From positions 6,138,001 to 6,202,000 of the forward strand of contig NZ_JAMOAO010000001.1 in NCBI RefSeq assembly GCF_030555055.1: a DNA stretch of 64,000 bases, in the 5' to 3' direction. This document shows positions 55,542 to 63,956 of this stretch, in pieces (the stretch's first letter is position 1; each line of letters begins with the position of its first letter). Source of the DNA: Nocardiopsis sp. YSL2 (lineage in GTDB: Bacteria; Actinomycetota; Actinomycetes; Streptosporangiales; Streptosporangiaceae). Below the pieces are notes generated by a model. It worked only from the letters and a program-made list of their open reading frames with translations, had not been told where the DNA came from and ran no database searches. The translations under genes and the position numbers were made by a program.

Positions 55542-55757
55542 TCAGCCTTCGCAGGTACGACAGCCCCGCACCGTGCGCGCGAGACCCGTGACGTACCCCT
55601 GAACCGTTTCCTTCAGTGCGTCGAGCACGGCCGCGACCACGGCGTCCTTGGCCAGTGACAGCGTCGGCTTGACGAGGGCCACGACCGCCAGGGGCAGCGC
55701 GGTCGGCTCGTAGTACATCACGACGATGACGATGACGACCACCAGCGCGATCGGCAT
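55542..55757 (-). CDS. small membrane protein
   Basis: 71 residues: MPIALVVVIVIVVMYYEP membrane helix, a second hydrophobic stretch (LPLAVVALVKP), an amphipathic helix and a CRTC ending. Located 70 bases upstream of hsdS on the same strand. A GGAAGGG ribosome site is ten bases off. No family recognised. Confidence 0.5.
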   Translation of the reverse strand: MPIALVVVIVIVVMYYEPTALPLAVVALVKPTLSLAKDAVVAAVLDALKETVQGYVTGLARTVRGCRTCEG

Positions 55758-56397
55758 CTTTGCCACGCCCTTCCGCTCGGGGCCACCATGGGGGTCGGGG
55801 GTGTGCAACAAGCGCCTGCCTCCTTCTGTCCCGTGGTCATCACGGGTCCGCCGCGCCACCCCGCTGGGGCCGAATCCGCAGGGGTGGCGCGGTGTGGGCG
55901 GTGGATTCGCAATCACGGCAAGGGCAGAGCCGCGACCACTCGAAACAGCCGATAGGGCACTTCCTCGAGTGTTCCTATGGAGTACAGTAGCATATGAAGA
56001 CAGCAAAGCCAGCTTTGCTGTCTCCTTCTCCGCCCTGAATGCACGCCAGCCTCCAGCAAGGCACGCTGTTTTTAACCCCTCGCGCCATATCCACTACACA
56101 AAGTGCACAACGCTGCTGTCGACCTCCCCAGCCCATCCCCTTCCACAGCCACGGCACCAGCCCTCCGAAGTTCAGCGAATCGGAGTCCCGCAGGGCACCC
56201 ACGCAGTCGACATCCCCGCCCCTGGCGCATCCGTTCCCCCGGACGAGGCGGCCGGCGCTCAGCGCGAGAGGTTCCGGAACCCTCGACCCGATGCCGAGAT
56301 CGCTGCGGGCGATCTCGCACGACCACTCCCAGCTCATCTCCTTTCCGTGTAACATTCCAAGAAGAGAGAGTTCAGCCGAGATCGTGCGGAGGAGAAG
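55758..56397. other. divergent intergenic region, no gene seen
   Basis: 640 bases between the small membrane gene and the first RAMA gene. 55980-56130 is AT-richer (ATGAAGACAGCAAAG, TTTTTAACCCC). A TAACAT -10-like element at 56351 lies ahead of the RAMA gene. The minus frame here is antisense to the RAMA gene and is not called. Confidence 0.4.
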
Positions 56398-56775
56398 ATG
56401 AGCAAGCGCACCGGCACCACGAAGATCGTCCGGACCATCATCGAGACGACGACCGTGACCTATGACCAGACGCCTCGAACCGGCCCTCCTTCCCTGAACG
56501 GACGTGGTGCGGCCGAGATCATACGGCTCATCGACTCGGGCGAGCTCAAGCCGGGAGAGCGGCTGTTCTGGAAGCGGCCGAGGAAGGGCGATACCCACTA
56601 CGTCACAGTCAATGCGGACGGGGCCGTGACTCCGGAGGGCACGGACCAACGGGTCTCCCTCGCCGAGGCGACGGGGATCGTCTCCGGAATCTCCCAGAAC
56701 GCCTGGACCGCGTGGCGCCGGGAACGAGACGGTGTCCGGTTGGACGAGCTGCGCGCCGGATTCGACCAGGGCTGA
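56398..56775 (+). CDS. RAMA-domain protein 1
   Basis: 125 residues. The N-terminus is Thr-rich (VRTIIETTTVTYD). Residues ~45-120 form a RAMA domain (restriction enzyme adenine methylase associated): LIDSGELKPGERLFWKRPRK, a DG...V(T)PEGTDQ hairpin and WTAWRRERDGVRLDELR. RAMA domains are thought to bind modified DNA. GGAGGAG precedes the ATG. Paralogue follows 25 bases downstream. Confidence 0.8.
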   Translation: MSKRTGTTKIVRTIIETTTVTYDQTPRTGPPSLNGRGAAEIIRLIDSGELKPGERLFWKRPRKGDTHYVTVNADGAVTPEGTDQRVSLAEATGIVSGISQNAWTAWRRERDGVRLDELRAGFDQG

Positions 56776-56800
56776 CCACTGACGCGAACAGGAAAGACGC

Positions 56801-57250
56801 ATGTCCCACGTGATCAGGATCGACGACGAGGTCTACGCCGAGCTCCAGAGGCGCGCGCAGCCTTTCGTGGACACACCCAACGACGTACTCCGTCGCATCC
56901 TCGAGCTGAACGCGCCCGCCGCGGAACCTTCCACCGTGGACACAGTGGACGTCGCGCGAGCGGACACCCCCGTGGTATCGGACAGCGAGCACGATCGCGG
57001 TGCGCTGTTCGACATGGTCCGAGCGGGGAGGCTCTCCCCCGGCGAAAGGCTGGTCTGGAGCCGCCCCCGCCGGAGGGAGAAGCACACCGCGACGGTGACC
57101 GCCGGTGGCCGCCTGCGTGTCGAGGGCAGCGACGCACCGCCGTTCAGGACCCCGTCGAGCGCCGCCCGCTCGATCTGCGGCCACGAGATCAACGGGTGGC
57201 GGCAGTGGCGCCGCGAACGCGACGGGGCCCTCCTCGACGACCTGCGCTAA
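56801..57250 (+). CDS. SeqA-like RHH plus RAMA-domain protein 2
   Basis: 149 residues. The N-terminal ~40 residues (HVIRIDDEVYAELQRRAQPF then DTPNDVLRRIL) form a ribbon-helix-helix like the SeqA N-terminus; residues ~65-148 are a second RAMA domain (MVRAGRLSPGERLVWSRPRR; SSAARSICGHEINGWRQWRR). DNA-binding and dimerising; a possible sensor of adenine methylation made by the nearby methylases. Its stop overlaps that of the convergent SPFH-like gene by three bases. Confidence 0.8.
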   Translation: MSHVIRIDDEVYAELQRRAQPFVDTPNDVLRRILELNAPAAEPSTVDTVDVARADTPVVSDSEHDRGALFDMVRAGRLSPGERLVWSRPRRREKHTATVTAGGRLRVEGSDAPPFRTPSSAARSICGHEINGWRQWRRERDGALLDDLR

Positions 57251-57888
57251 CCACCGGTCACGCGCTTGAGGTAGTCCTCCAGGTGGTAGGCGAACCGTTG
57301 GGCGACCTCCGGATCCTTCACTGCCGCGAGCGCTTCCTCCATGCGCGTTCGCAGGACCGTCAGCCCGTCCGGCTCGGCGGTGGTCCGGTCCTCCCGCACG
57401 ACCGCCGCCAGCTCCCGGTAGGAGTCGATCAACCGCCGCGTCCACTCCTCGGGGTCCGTCCCCGTACCCGGGGCTTCGTGCCGGTCGAGCCACCAGAGCA
57501 GACCCAGCCCCTGGGTGAGCACCGTCTCCCGGAGCACCTCCAGGCGTGCGACGTGTTCGGCCTGTTCCAGGCGGACGCGTTCGCGCGCCGAGGCGCGGGC
57601 GCGGGCCCGCGCCTCGGTCTCCGTCGAGACAGCGACGTGCGCGCTCCCCGCGACCCTGATGCGGCCGTCGCCGTCGAGCTCTGCGGACAGTGCCCTGTTG
57701 GCGGCCCAACCGGCCTCCTGGACGTGCAGCACCGGGTGGACGGCCGTCACGGGGCCGAGGGCCCCGACGAGGAGGCTGCGGGCCACCTCGTCGGGGTGCA
57801 GGATCTGCCGATCACCGTCGGTGATCCGCCACTGGTAGGTGAGGCTCACATCGAAGTACAGGCCGGGATCAGCGCTCGGCGCACGCAC
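57247..57888 (-). CDS. SPFH/stomatin-like hypothetical protein
   Basis: 213 residues. The first half (YFDVSLTYQWRITDGDRQIL; GPVTAVHPVLHVQEAGWAAN; RIRVAGSAHVAVSTETEARA) looks like a PHB/SPFH domain; the second half is a charged helical stretch (ARARASARERVRLEQAEHVA). Start GTG at 57888 has AAGGGTAGG upstream; a GGAGG right after the NTPase stop has no start codon in range. Third gene of the NTPase cassette. Confidence 0.55.
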   Translation of the reverse strand: MRAPSADPGLYFDVSLTYQWRITDGDRQILHPDEVARSLLVGALGPVTAVHPVLHVQEAGWAANRALSAELDGDGRIRVAGSAHVAVSTETEARARARASARERVRLEQAEHVARLEVLRETVLTQGLGLLWWLDRHEAPGTGTDPEEWTRRLIDSYRELAAVVREDRTTAEPDGLTVLRTRMEEALAAVKDPEVAQRFAYHLEDYLKRVTGG

Positions 57889-57937
57889 GAAGCACCTACC
57901 CTTGGGTTCCGACCGTTCTTCCGGGGCGCGCTTCCTC

Positions 57938-60112
57938 CTATACGGAAACACCCTCGGGCTCTCCGTTCCGATGGTCGTCGTCGGGCCTTGCCCAGAAGTC
58001 CTGGCGCAGCCGGGCACTGACCGGGTCATCGCCCTGCACCAATCGGTCCAGATCCGGGTCGAGGCTGCGGGCGTTGCAGACGGCGATGACCACCTTGTAG
58101 GTGGCGTCGACGGGCAGGATTCCGTCGGAAGTGGCCTCCTGCCACCGGTTGAGGGCGAGACTGGCCTCCTCCCGCAGTCGCCCGTTCTTCCACACGGCCC
58201 ACCAGGCGTCGCGGAGCAGGTCCTGGGCGGCGTCGCCCTCCGCCCCCTCCAGGTGGAGCAGTCCCCGAGCCGGGTCGGTGGCGCCTTCTTCGCCCACCTC
58301 GCCGCGCCCGTCGAACAGGGACAGGAAGAGCCTGCCCGCGACGTCCGCGGTCCGCCCGTCCTCCACCCAGTCGACCAGGACCTTGAGCACGACCAGGCGG
58401 CTGCTCTCCCGGGCGAGGAGCTGCGCGGCCGCGGCGACGGCAGCGTTCCAGAGGCCGGGGTCCTGGGTCTTCTCCAGGACGTACCGGAGTCGGGTGAGGG
58501 CCTGCTTGGGATAGGTCTCCCCGAACTCGCGCTTGCCGACCTCGATCACGGCCCTCTGCCGGTCGGGTGTCGTGGTCCCCTTGGCCCAGTTGCTCAACTC
58601 CGCTCGTACGGGCGAGCCCAGGACCGGGTGGACGGCGAGGTGGTCGAGGACCTTGACCGCGAATCCGGTCCTGCGCTGACTGCCTTGCTGCAACCAGGCA
58701 TGGACGAGCGGGAGGACCGCGTCCTTTCCCTGAACGACGGCGACCTCGGTGAGGATGTCGGACAACCGTTCCAGGCTTGCCTCCGCGTGGCCGTCGGGGG
58801 CACTGATGTCGGCCAGCCAGTCGGTGAGCTTCGTGGCGAGGGACCCGCGCTTGGCCCACAGGTAGTGGATGAGGGCGAGGTCGAGCCCCTTGCGGCTGTC
58901 CGTGACGTAGACACGGCCGTCGCGAAGGGTCACACCGGCGTCATCGCAGCGGGTCTGGTCGTCGGGGCCGGCCAGAGCACCGCCCAGTTCCTCGAAACGC
59001 TCACGGGTCTGCTGCGGAACGAGCAGGTCGGCCGAGTTGAGGACGACCTGTGCCGGAGCACCGTCCAGGAAGGCCGCCGCGATGCGCAGGGTCCGCTTCT
59101 CGACCGCCTTCCCGTTCTCCTGGCGCACGTCACCCGCGAACCACTCACGGATCTGGGTCCGCCACCCCAGGAAGCGGTCCTTGGCCGTCTCGTCCCACGC
59201 CCCTTCGGCGTCCAGCACGATCCGGGCCAGATCGACTCCGCGCTCGGGCGGCGCGTCCGGGACGAGCAGGTCGTGGAAGGAGCTGTCCTCCTGGTCGATC
59301 CATGCCGCCCGGTCGGGGTGCTGGGAGTGCTGGAGCCGGAGCCGGGCGACCTCGACGGCGTCGGGGCGCCGGTGGTCCCGGGCCGCGATGCGGTGGTGGC
59401 CCCAGGGCACCTTCCGGGTTCCCCAGGCATGCTCGTCACCGAGGATGACGAGCAGGCTGCCGTCTTCCCTGGCTCGGGTCGCGTAACCGGCCAGGTCGCC
59501 GCGGAGCTGCTCGGGCACCGTCTCCAGGGTTCCGGTGAGGTCGAGCAGGTAGCCGGTGCGGGGCTCCAGCGGGATGCGCTCCACATCCGGTTCTTCCCAG
59601 TCGGGGCGGAGCTCGCGCAGCTCGACGTGTTCGGGCAGGGCGGTGAGGAGCCGGAGGGCGGCCGCCCGGCGTCCGGTGCCGGGGGTACCGGCCAGGACGT
59701 AGACCCCGCTGTCGGCGCGGGGGAGGTCACCGATGGGAGCGAACAGGTGATCGGGGACGATCTCGGTGCCGTCGATGGCCCGTGACGGCAGCTTGGCCAG
59801 GGCCCGGATGTACTGGCGGACGATCTTGGTGACGTTTCCACCGGCGACGAGCACGTCGCCGTCTCCGTTGCTGGTGATTCCCGAGGCGGACACCCGGTTT
59901 CCAGGCTCTTCTCCCCCGCCGGTGTCCGGCGGAGTCTCCTCGTCGCCCTGCTCCGGGGCGGGCTCGGCGCCGGGGTCGAGAGGCGGGGCCGATGCCGGTT
60001 CCGTCGGGGCCTGCCGGAGGAACACCTTCAATGCCTCGTCGTCATACCGCGGATGGGTGGGGGCAGGGGTGGATTCCTGGTCGTGCTGGGGGGTGTTGTT
60101 CGACTCGGTCAC
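57938..60112 (-). CDS. STAND-like NTPase with helical repeats
   Basis: 724 residues. The N-terminal ~85 residues are disordered, then GITSNGDGDVLVAGGNVTKI, a glycine-rich beta motif, then a P-loop GTPGTGRRAAAL near residue 139 (Arg in place of the Walker Lys), a GYLLDLTG Walker B-like strand, and an alpha-helical HEAT/TPR-like C-terminal half. The GTG start overlaps the small upstream gene (GTGA). The layout suggests a defence NTPase with a signalling motif shared with its small partner. Not in a named defence family that I recognise. Confidence 0.6.
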   Translation of the reverse strand: MTESNNTPQHDQESTPAPTHPRYDDEALKVFLRQAPTEPASAPPLDPGAEPAPEQGDEETPPDTGGGEEPGNRVSASGITSNGDGDVLVAGGNVTKIVRQYIRALAKLPSRAIDGTEIVPDHLFAPIGDLPRADSGVYVLAGTPGTGRRAAALRLLTALPEHVELRELRPDWEEPDVERIPLEPRTGYLLDLTGTLETVPEQLRGDLAGYATRAREDGSLLVILGDEHAWGTRKVPWGHHRIAARDHRRPDAVEVARLRLQHSQHPDRAAWIDQEDSSFHDLLVPDAPPERGVDLARIVLDAEGAWDETAKDRFLGWRTQIREWFAGDVRQENGKAVEKRTLRIAAAFLDGAPAQVVLNSADLLVPQQTRERFEELGGALAGPDDQTRCDDAGVTLRDGRVYVTDSRKGLDLALIHYLWAKRGSLATKLTDWLADISAPDGHAEASLERLSDILTEVAVVQGKDAVLPLVHAWLQQGSQRRTGFAVKVLDHLAVHPVLGSPVRAELSNWAKGTTTPDRQRAVIEVGKREFGETYPKQALTRLRYVLEKTQDPGLWNAAVAAAAQLLARESSRLVVLKVLVDWVEDGRTADVAGRLFLSLFDGRGEVGEEGATDPARGLLHLEGAEGDAAQDLLRDAWWAVWKNGRLREEASLALNRWQEATSDGILPVDATYKVVIAVCNARSLDPDLDRLVQGDDPVSARLRQDFWARPDDDHRNGEPEGVSV

Positions 60113-60534
60113 CGGTCCCTCCCCACGTGCGCGTCTCCGCCACTGATGATGACGTCGCCCCCTTGGTTGCGCACGTTCTTCACCCGAACATCGTTGGCGG
60201 AGACGGCTGGCTCAGGAGCGGCGGCCCGCGCCGCCTGCGCCAGGGCACGCAGCTGGTCGGCGGCTTCCGGGGAACGGCGCAGGATCTCGGCCAGGTCCTG
60301 GGCGATGGCCTCCGTGCAGACGCCTCGCAGCGCTTCACGCCCCCGCTGATCGGACACGTTCATGCTCTGTTCGTGGGTGTCCAGGCGGGTGAGGGCCGCG
60401 GTCTGGTCCGCTCCGTCGAGGTAGCGCTGGAACAGCGTCGCGCACTTCTCACGGATCTGCGTCCACGCGGCCGTGGCCATGGTTCCGACGACTGCGGTCG
60501 CCGCCGTGGTGGCGATGTCCAAGGGGGTTGTCAC
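60109..60534 (-). CDS. small partner protein with C-terminal beta motif
   Basis: 141 residues: hydrophobic N-terminal helix (TTAATAVVGTMATAAWTQI), helical middle, and a C-terminal VRNQGGDVIISGGDAHVGRD. The C-terminal motif shares GDV-(I/L)-(I/V)-(S/A)-GG-(D/N) with the N-terminal motif of the NTPase. The GTG at 60534 has GGGAG seven bases upstream; the ATG at 60576 has none. Candidate effector with membrane-active helix. Confidence 0.55.
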   Translation of the reverse strand: MTTPLDIATTAATAVVGTMATAAWTQIREKCATLFQRYLDGADQTAALTRLDTHEQSMNVSDQRGREALRGVCTEAIAQDLAEILRRSPEAADQLRALAQAARAAAPEPAVSANDVRVKNVRNQGGDVIISGGDAHVGRDR

Positions 60535-60967
60535 GAGGGTCTCCCATTCCGGGCTCGGCTGTCGGCTGTCAGGCATCCACCGGGCTCACTACGCCCGCAA
60601 ACGCCAACATGAACAGTGAAGTTGTGTATGAAATGGATGTCAACAGCAAACTTTTGATGGAGCCGTGAGTACTCGCGTCAACAGAACTTTGTGATCACAT
60701 GTCGCCGCAGGTCACAGTCCGTGACGACGGCGACCCGGGAGCCTTGGTGTGAGGCCCGACACATCAGCGCCGCCACCAGGTTCCGTCACGGACGACCCAT
60801 AGCCGGGCCCACACCCGAGCCGAGTCGTTGACGTCCTCGTCGTCAGGCGGCAGGCCAAATCGAAAGGACCCACGGCCGCGCCGACCCACCGGTGGCCGGC
60901 GCGCCCTGGCGTGGGCGGGGGTGAGCCGGGTCGAGCCCCCCGGGTCCGCCCCGCCCGTGTGTGGTGG
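60535..60967. other. upstream region of the NTPase cassette, no gene seen
   Basis: Holds the probable promoter (AT-rich AACAGTGAAGTTGTGTATG around 60611). No supported coding frame. Confidence 0.4.
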
Positions 60968-61534
60968 TCAGGGTGTCCGGCTGGTCAGGTCGAGGGTGTG
61001 CACCGACCGCGCGCCGTCGGCGGAGGTCACCGCCACCTCGGTCAGGCATCCGAGGCCGACGTCGAGACGCAGGCCCAAGGACCGCCCGTCGGGCACCGAG
61101 AATCCGCTGTAGGGAGAGGGTTCGTTGCCCATGGGCCTGGCCGCCACGCGCACGAACCCGTGTTCACCCCCGCCCTCCTCTTCCACCGAGTCGACCAGGA
61201 CCCTGGCGAGGAGGTCCACCGGGCGCACCATCTCCACCAGCCACGTGTCCACGACCGCGAGCCACGAGCAGAAGTACCAGGGCTCGTCCGGGTCGGCCCC
61301 GCCCGGGACCGGGTTGCGAAACGTCCTCCCTTCGGTGACGTGCCGGAGTTCGCCACCGTCACACGACCACCGCGCCTCGCGGCCTGCAGTTGAGACCGTG
61401 TACTCCCAGTGCAGGGGATCGTCCGCACCCAGCCGGTGCTCGGATTCGACCCCACCGCGCACGAACGTCGCGCGGGCGTCGAAGGAACCGCTCCGGCTCA
61501 CCAGGGTGAGCCATGACGCCGCATCAACACGCAT
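60968..61534 (-). CDS. hypothetical protein
   Basis: 188 residues, beta-rich with several Trp and Cys (WYFCSWLAVVDTWLVEM); no signal peptide, no family recognised. GGAGG five bases before the ATG at 61534. It lies 13 bases after the lipoprotein gene and is probably co-transcribed with it. Confidence 0.6.
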   Translation of the reverse strand: MRVDAASWLTLVSRSGSFDARATFVRGGVESEHRLGADDPLHWEYTVSTAGREARWSCDGGELRHVTEGRTFRNPVPGGADPDEPWYFCSWLAVVDTWLVEMVRPVDLLARVLVDSVEEEGGGEHGFVRVAARPMGNEPSPYSGFSVPDGRSLGLRLDVGLGCLTEVAVTSADGARSVHTLDLTSRTP

Positions 61535-61547
61535 CCCGACCTCCTTC

Positions 61548-62210
61548 TCACATGTCCGGGCGCACCAGCCACGAGGCGGACACGACGTCCGCGCCCGCAC
61601 CGGTCTCCTCCGTCGGCCACGCCGCGTGCACGACCAGGTAGCCCGCGGAGCTCGGGGGGTCGATCACGACACGGGCGCTCTCGGAGCCGTCGCCGTGGTA
61701 CCGGCACACGTCGGCGCCGTCCCCTTCGAACGAACACATCGTCTCCGTCCCCGACTCCTCGTCGGGGACCCCGCTCTCGCCGACCTCGGCATAGGAGTAG
61801 ACCACCACACGCGTGGGGATCTGCTCCGTGCCGAACTCCAGCGCGACGTCCGGACCCGTCGTCCTCCGCTCGGCGCCGGACCAGTCGACCTCGTGTCCGG
61901 GCTCCTCGAAGGGCCCGCCGAGAACGGACCAGTCCACGGCGACCATCGGCAGGGCGGCGCCTGCTCCCCCTTCGAGGAAGAGTTCGGGCGGCTCTCCGGG
62001 GGCCTGCACCATCCGGTGTGCCATGTAGGGCACACCGGCCGCGGCAGTATCCGTCGGTTCCGTGTCGACTGGTTCCGTGCCACCCGGTCCGCCCTGCGCC
62101 GAACAGGCGGTGAACGAAGCCAGGACCGCCCCGAGGACGACGGCGCCGCCCACGGGGACACGAGCACCCCGAGAGCCGCGCCGGGCCGGCCTCAGTTGTT
62201 CGCGCCGCAC
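61548..62210 (-). CDS. predicted lipoprotein
   Basis: About 220 residues. Signal peptide with lipobox LASFTAC, then a Gly/Thr/Pro linker and a beta-rich domain (VVVYSYAEVGESGV; MCSFEGDGADVCRYHGDG). Exported and lipid-anchored at the cell surface. Start GTG 62210 overlaps the secreted-protein gene upstream by 19 bases; GTG 62159 is an alternative. No family recognised. Confidence 0.6.
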   Translation of the reverse strand: MRREQLRPARRGSRGARVPVGGAVVLGAVLASFTACSAQGGPGGTEPVDTEPTDTAAAGVPYMAHRMVQAPGEPPELFLEGGAGAALPMVAVDWSVLGGPFEEPGHEVDWSGAERRTTGPDVALEFGTEQIPTRVVVYSYAEVGESGVPDEESGTETMCSFEGDGADVCRYHGDGSESARVVIDPPSSAGYLVVHAAWPTEETGAGADVVSASWLVRPDM

Positions 62211-62716
62211 GTGATCTCTGAGTCGTTCTGCTCGTAGGCACTCGCGCTCACCGGCTGCCCGTTGAGCACTCCGCTCCCGTATCCTTCCGTCCGCCACCGG
62301 TGGCGCGATCCCCGGTCACAGTTCACGTCGACGGTCACCCTGACCCGCCAGGCCGTACGGGGCCCGTTGGACTTGGTCCTCATGTGCTGCCATCCGTACC
62401 AGCGGGACCGGTAGGACTTTCCGGTGATCTTGTTGTCCACGATGGTGTTGCCCTGGCAGAACGACTCCACCCGGGTGTGGATCTGGTCGTTGGTCGTACG
62501 CGAGGGATGGGGCATGTCGACGCGGACCCCGCAGTTCCCGGAGGCCGGCCGCGGACCGACCCCGGCCGCGGAGAAGTCGTACTCCGACATCGAACGCGCG
62601 TCCAGGTTCGCGGATTCGTCGGCTTCGTTGGCAAGGGCGACCCCCGGAGCCGAGATGAGCATGAGACAGGCGGACACGGACACAAGGGAGGATGTCAAGC
62701 GCAACAGGAATCCCAA
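62192..62716 (-). CDS. secreted hypothetical protein
   Basis: 174 residues: signal peptide (LLRLTSSLVSVSACLMLISA...ALA|NEAD), then a small domain with four Cys (NCGVRVDMPH, VESFCQGNT, VTVDVNCDRG, SEITCGANN) that may form two disulfides. Start TTG is uncertain (another TTG at 62704). First gene of a three-gene minus-strand operon with the lipoprotein and 60968 genes. Confidence 0.55.
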   Translation of the reverse strand: MGFLLRLTSSLVSVSACLMLISAPGVALANEADESANLDARSMSEYDFSAAGVGPRPASGNCGVRVDMPHPSRTTNDQIHTRVESFCQGNTIVDNKITGKSYRSRWYGWQHMRTKSNGPRTAWRVRVTVDVNCDRGSRHRWRTEGYGSGVLNGQPVSASAYEQNDSEITCGANN

Positions 62717-63251
62717 CTCCAGTAACCATAATCGACCAACAGCGACTTTCCCCCACTACTGAAAATAAAACAATAGAGCGATTGCCGAAAATGCCAGCTT
62801 TTCAGCACAAATAATGACAGGTCGGACTGTTGGAATGTCAGGTGGCCCCGGAAAGCAGCGGCCCCGGACGACGGCGACCGACGGCGGTGCCGGACCCTGC
62901 ACAGCAGGCCCTGTTGGTCCCGCCCCACCTGCACAAGGGCACAGCGTTGTGCCAGGTCGCTGCCTCGGGCAGGCTCTCGGTCCCCTCCATCGCCACGCCC
63001 GAGAGTTCAACTCTTCCTTCTCACTCAGAAGCCGCCCCGGGGACGAGGACCCTCTCAACCGCTGGCGTCGAACAGGAGTGCCACGGCGCGGATCATGCGC
63101 TGGAAGGAGCGGCTGCGCTCAGCGGCCAGGCTAAGATCCACGATCGCGGAGAATCTGGTCTGGTGGAGTGTCTCCTTGTGCGACGGCCATGATGCCGGGC
63201 AACTGCTTCTTCGCGTCTCTCTTGCCTTCCGGGTCATCGGGCGGCTGGGCG
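62717..63251. other. intergenic region, no gene seen
   Basis: 62745-62830 is AT-rich (CTACTGAAAATAAAACAATAG) and probably holds the promoter of the secreted-protein operon. The remainder shows no credible gene. Confidence 0.4.
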
Positions 63252-63413
63252 TCATCCCAGGAAATCTCCGGTGTCGGGTGTCCGGGGCGCCCTCATCGCG
63301 TCCGGGTTGATGCTGAAGACATTGATACCCGCCAGCCCTTCGTGGACCGGCTCGAAGATGTCGAGGCCCGCAGCGGCGACGAGGAAGAGACGGGCCTTGT
63401 TCGCGGGAAGCAC
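63252..63413 (-). CDS. short hypothetical ORF, possibly a gene fragment
   Basis: 53 codons from GTG: LPANKARLFLVAAAGLDIFE followed by a GINVFSINPDAMR segment. It reads like a real protein segment but there is no clear ribosome site, and the frame after its stop (63055-63250) continues with a protein-like FSAIVDLSLAAERSRSFQRM, so it may be part of a decayed gene. Confidence 0.3.
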   Translation of the reverse strand: MLPANKARLFLVAAAGLDIFEPVHEGLAGINVFSINPDAMRAPRTPDTGDFLG

Positions 63414-63509
63414 CACAGCCTTTCAGTCCGATGGGGTCGACGCGCCACGCAGACCCGCAGAGGCCGCGCCGGCTCCTGGTGGCCGGCGCGGCCGTGCTGG
63501 AGGCGGGCC

Positions 63510-63956
63510 TCAGAACAGGCCCGTGGTGAGGTGGCGGGCGAGGGCTCCGGCTGCGGCAGCGAGGGTGTAGGCGACCAGGGGCCAGGCGGGACGGCGGGGT
63601 CTGCGGTGGCGGCGCGGCCGGGGTCGGGGACGCCGGGGCAGGGGTGGGCGTTCCGAAGGCGGTGGCGGGCCGTCGTCGGGGGCCGGGCGCGGAGCCGGGA
63701 CCGGGAGGCGGCGCCGCCTGGCGGCGCGTTCGCGTTCGCGGCGGCGCTGCTCGGCGACCAGCATCCACGGCGGCAGTTCCCCCTGGCGCATACGGCGCTC
63801 AACGCGGGGGTTGCCGCGCATCTGGGCGAGGAGACGCTGTTCGCGGCTGGGCTGCGGCCCCCGCCGGGAGGGCTGGGGTGTGTGGGTGAAGCGGCGGCCC
63901 CGGGGAGCGGACAGCACCGCCCGCACCCCGGGAGACACCCGCTCGTCGGCGATCAC
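63510..63956 (-). CDS. basic hypothetical protein with C-terminal membrane helix
   Basis: 148 residues, very Arg/Pro-rich (RRRERERAARRRRLPVPAP) with one C-terminal span (PLVAYTLAAAAGALARHL). GTG start at 63956 overlaps the TGA of an upstream frame (GTGA) and has AAGGCGG five bases before. Tail-anchored; function unknown. Confidence 0.55.
   Translation of the reverse strand: MIADERVSPGVRAVLSAPRGRRFTHTPQPSRRGPQPSREQRLLAQMRGNPRVERRMRQGELPPWMLVAEQRRRERERAARRRRLPVPAPRPAPDDGPPPPSERPPLPRRPRPRPRRHRRPRRPAWPLVAYTLAAAAGALARHLTTGLF

Noticed and set aside
55975-57709. Minus-strand frames opposite the RAMA genes
   Set aside because: Antisense to two genes with recognised domains and good ribosome sites.
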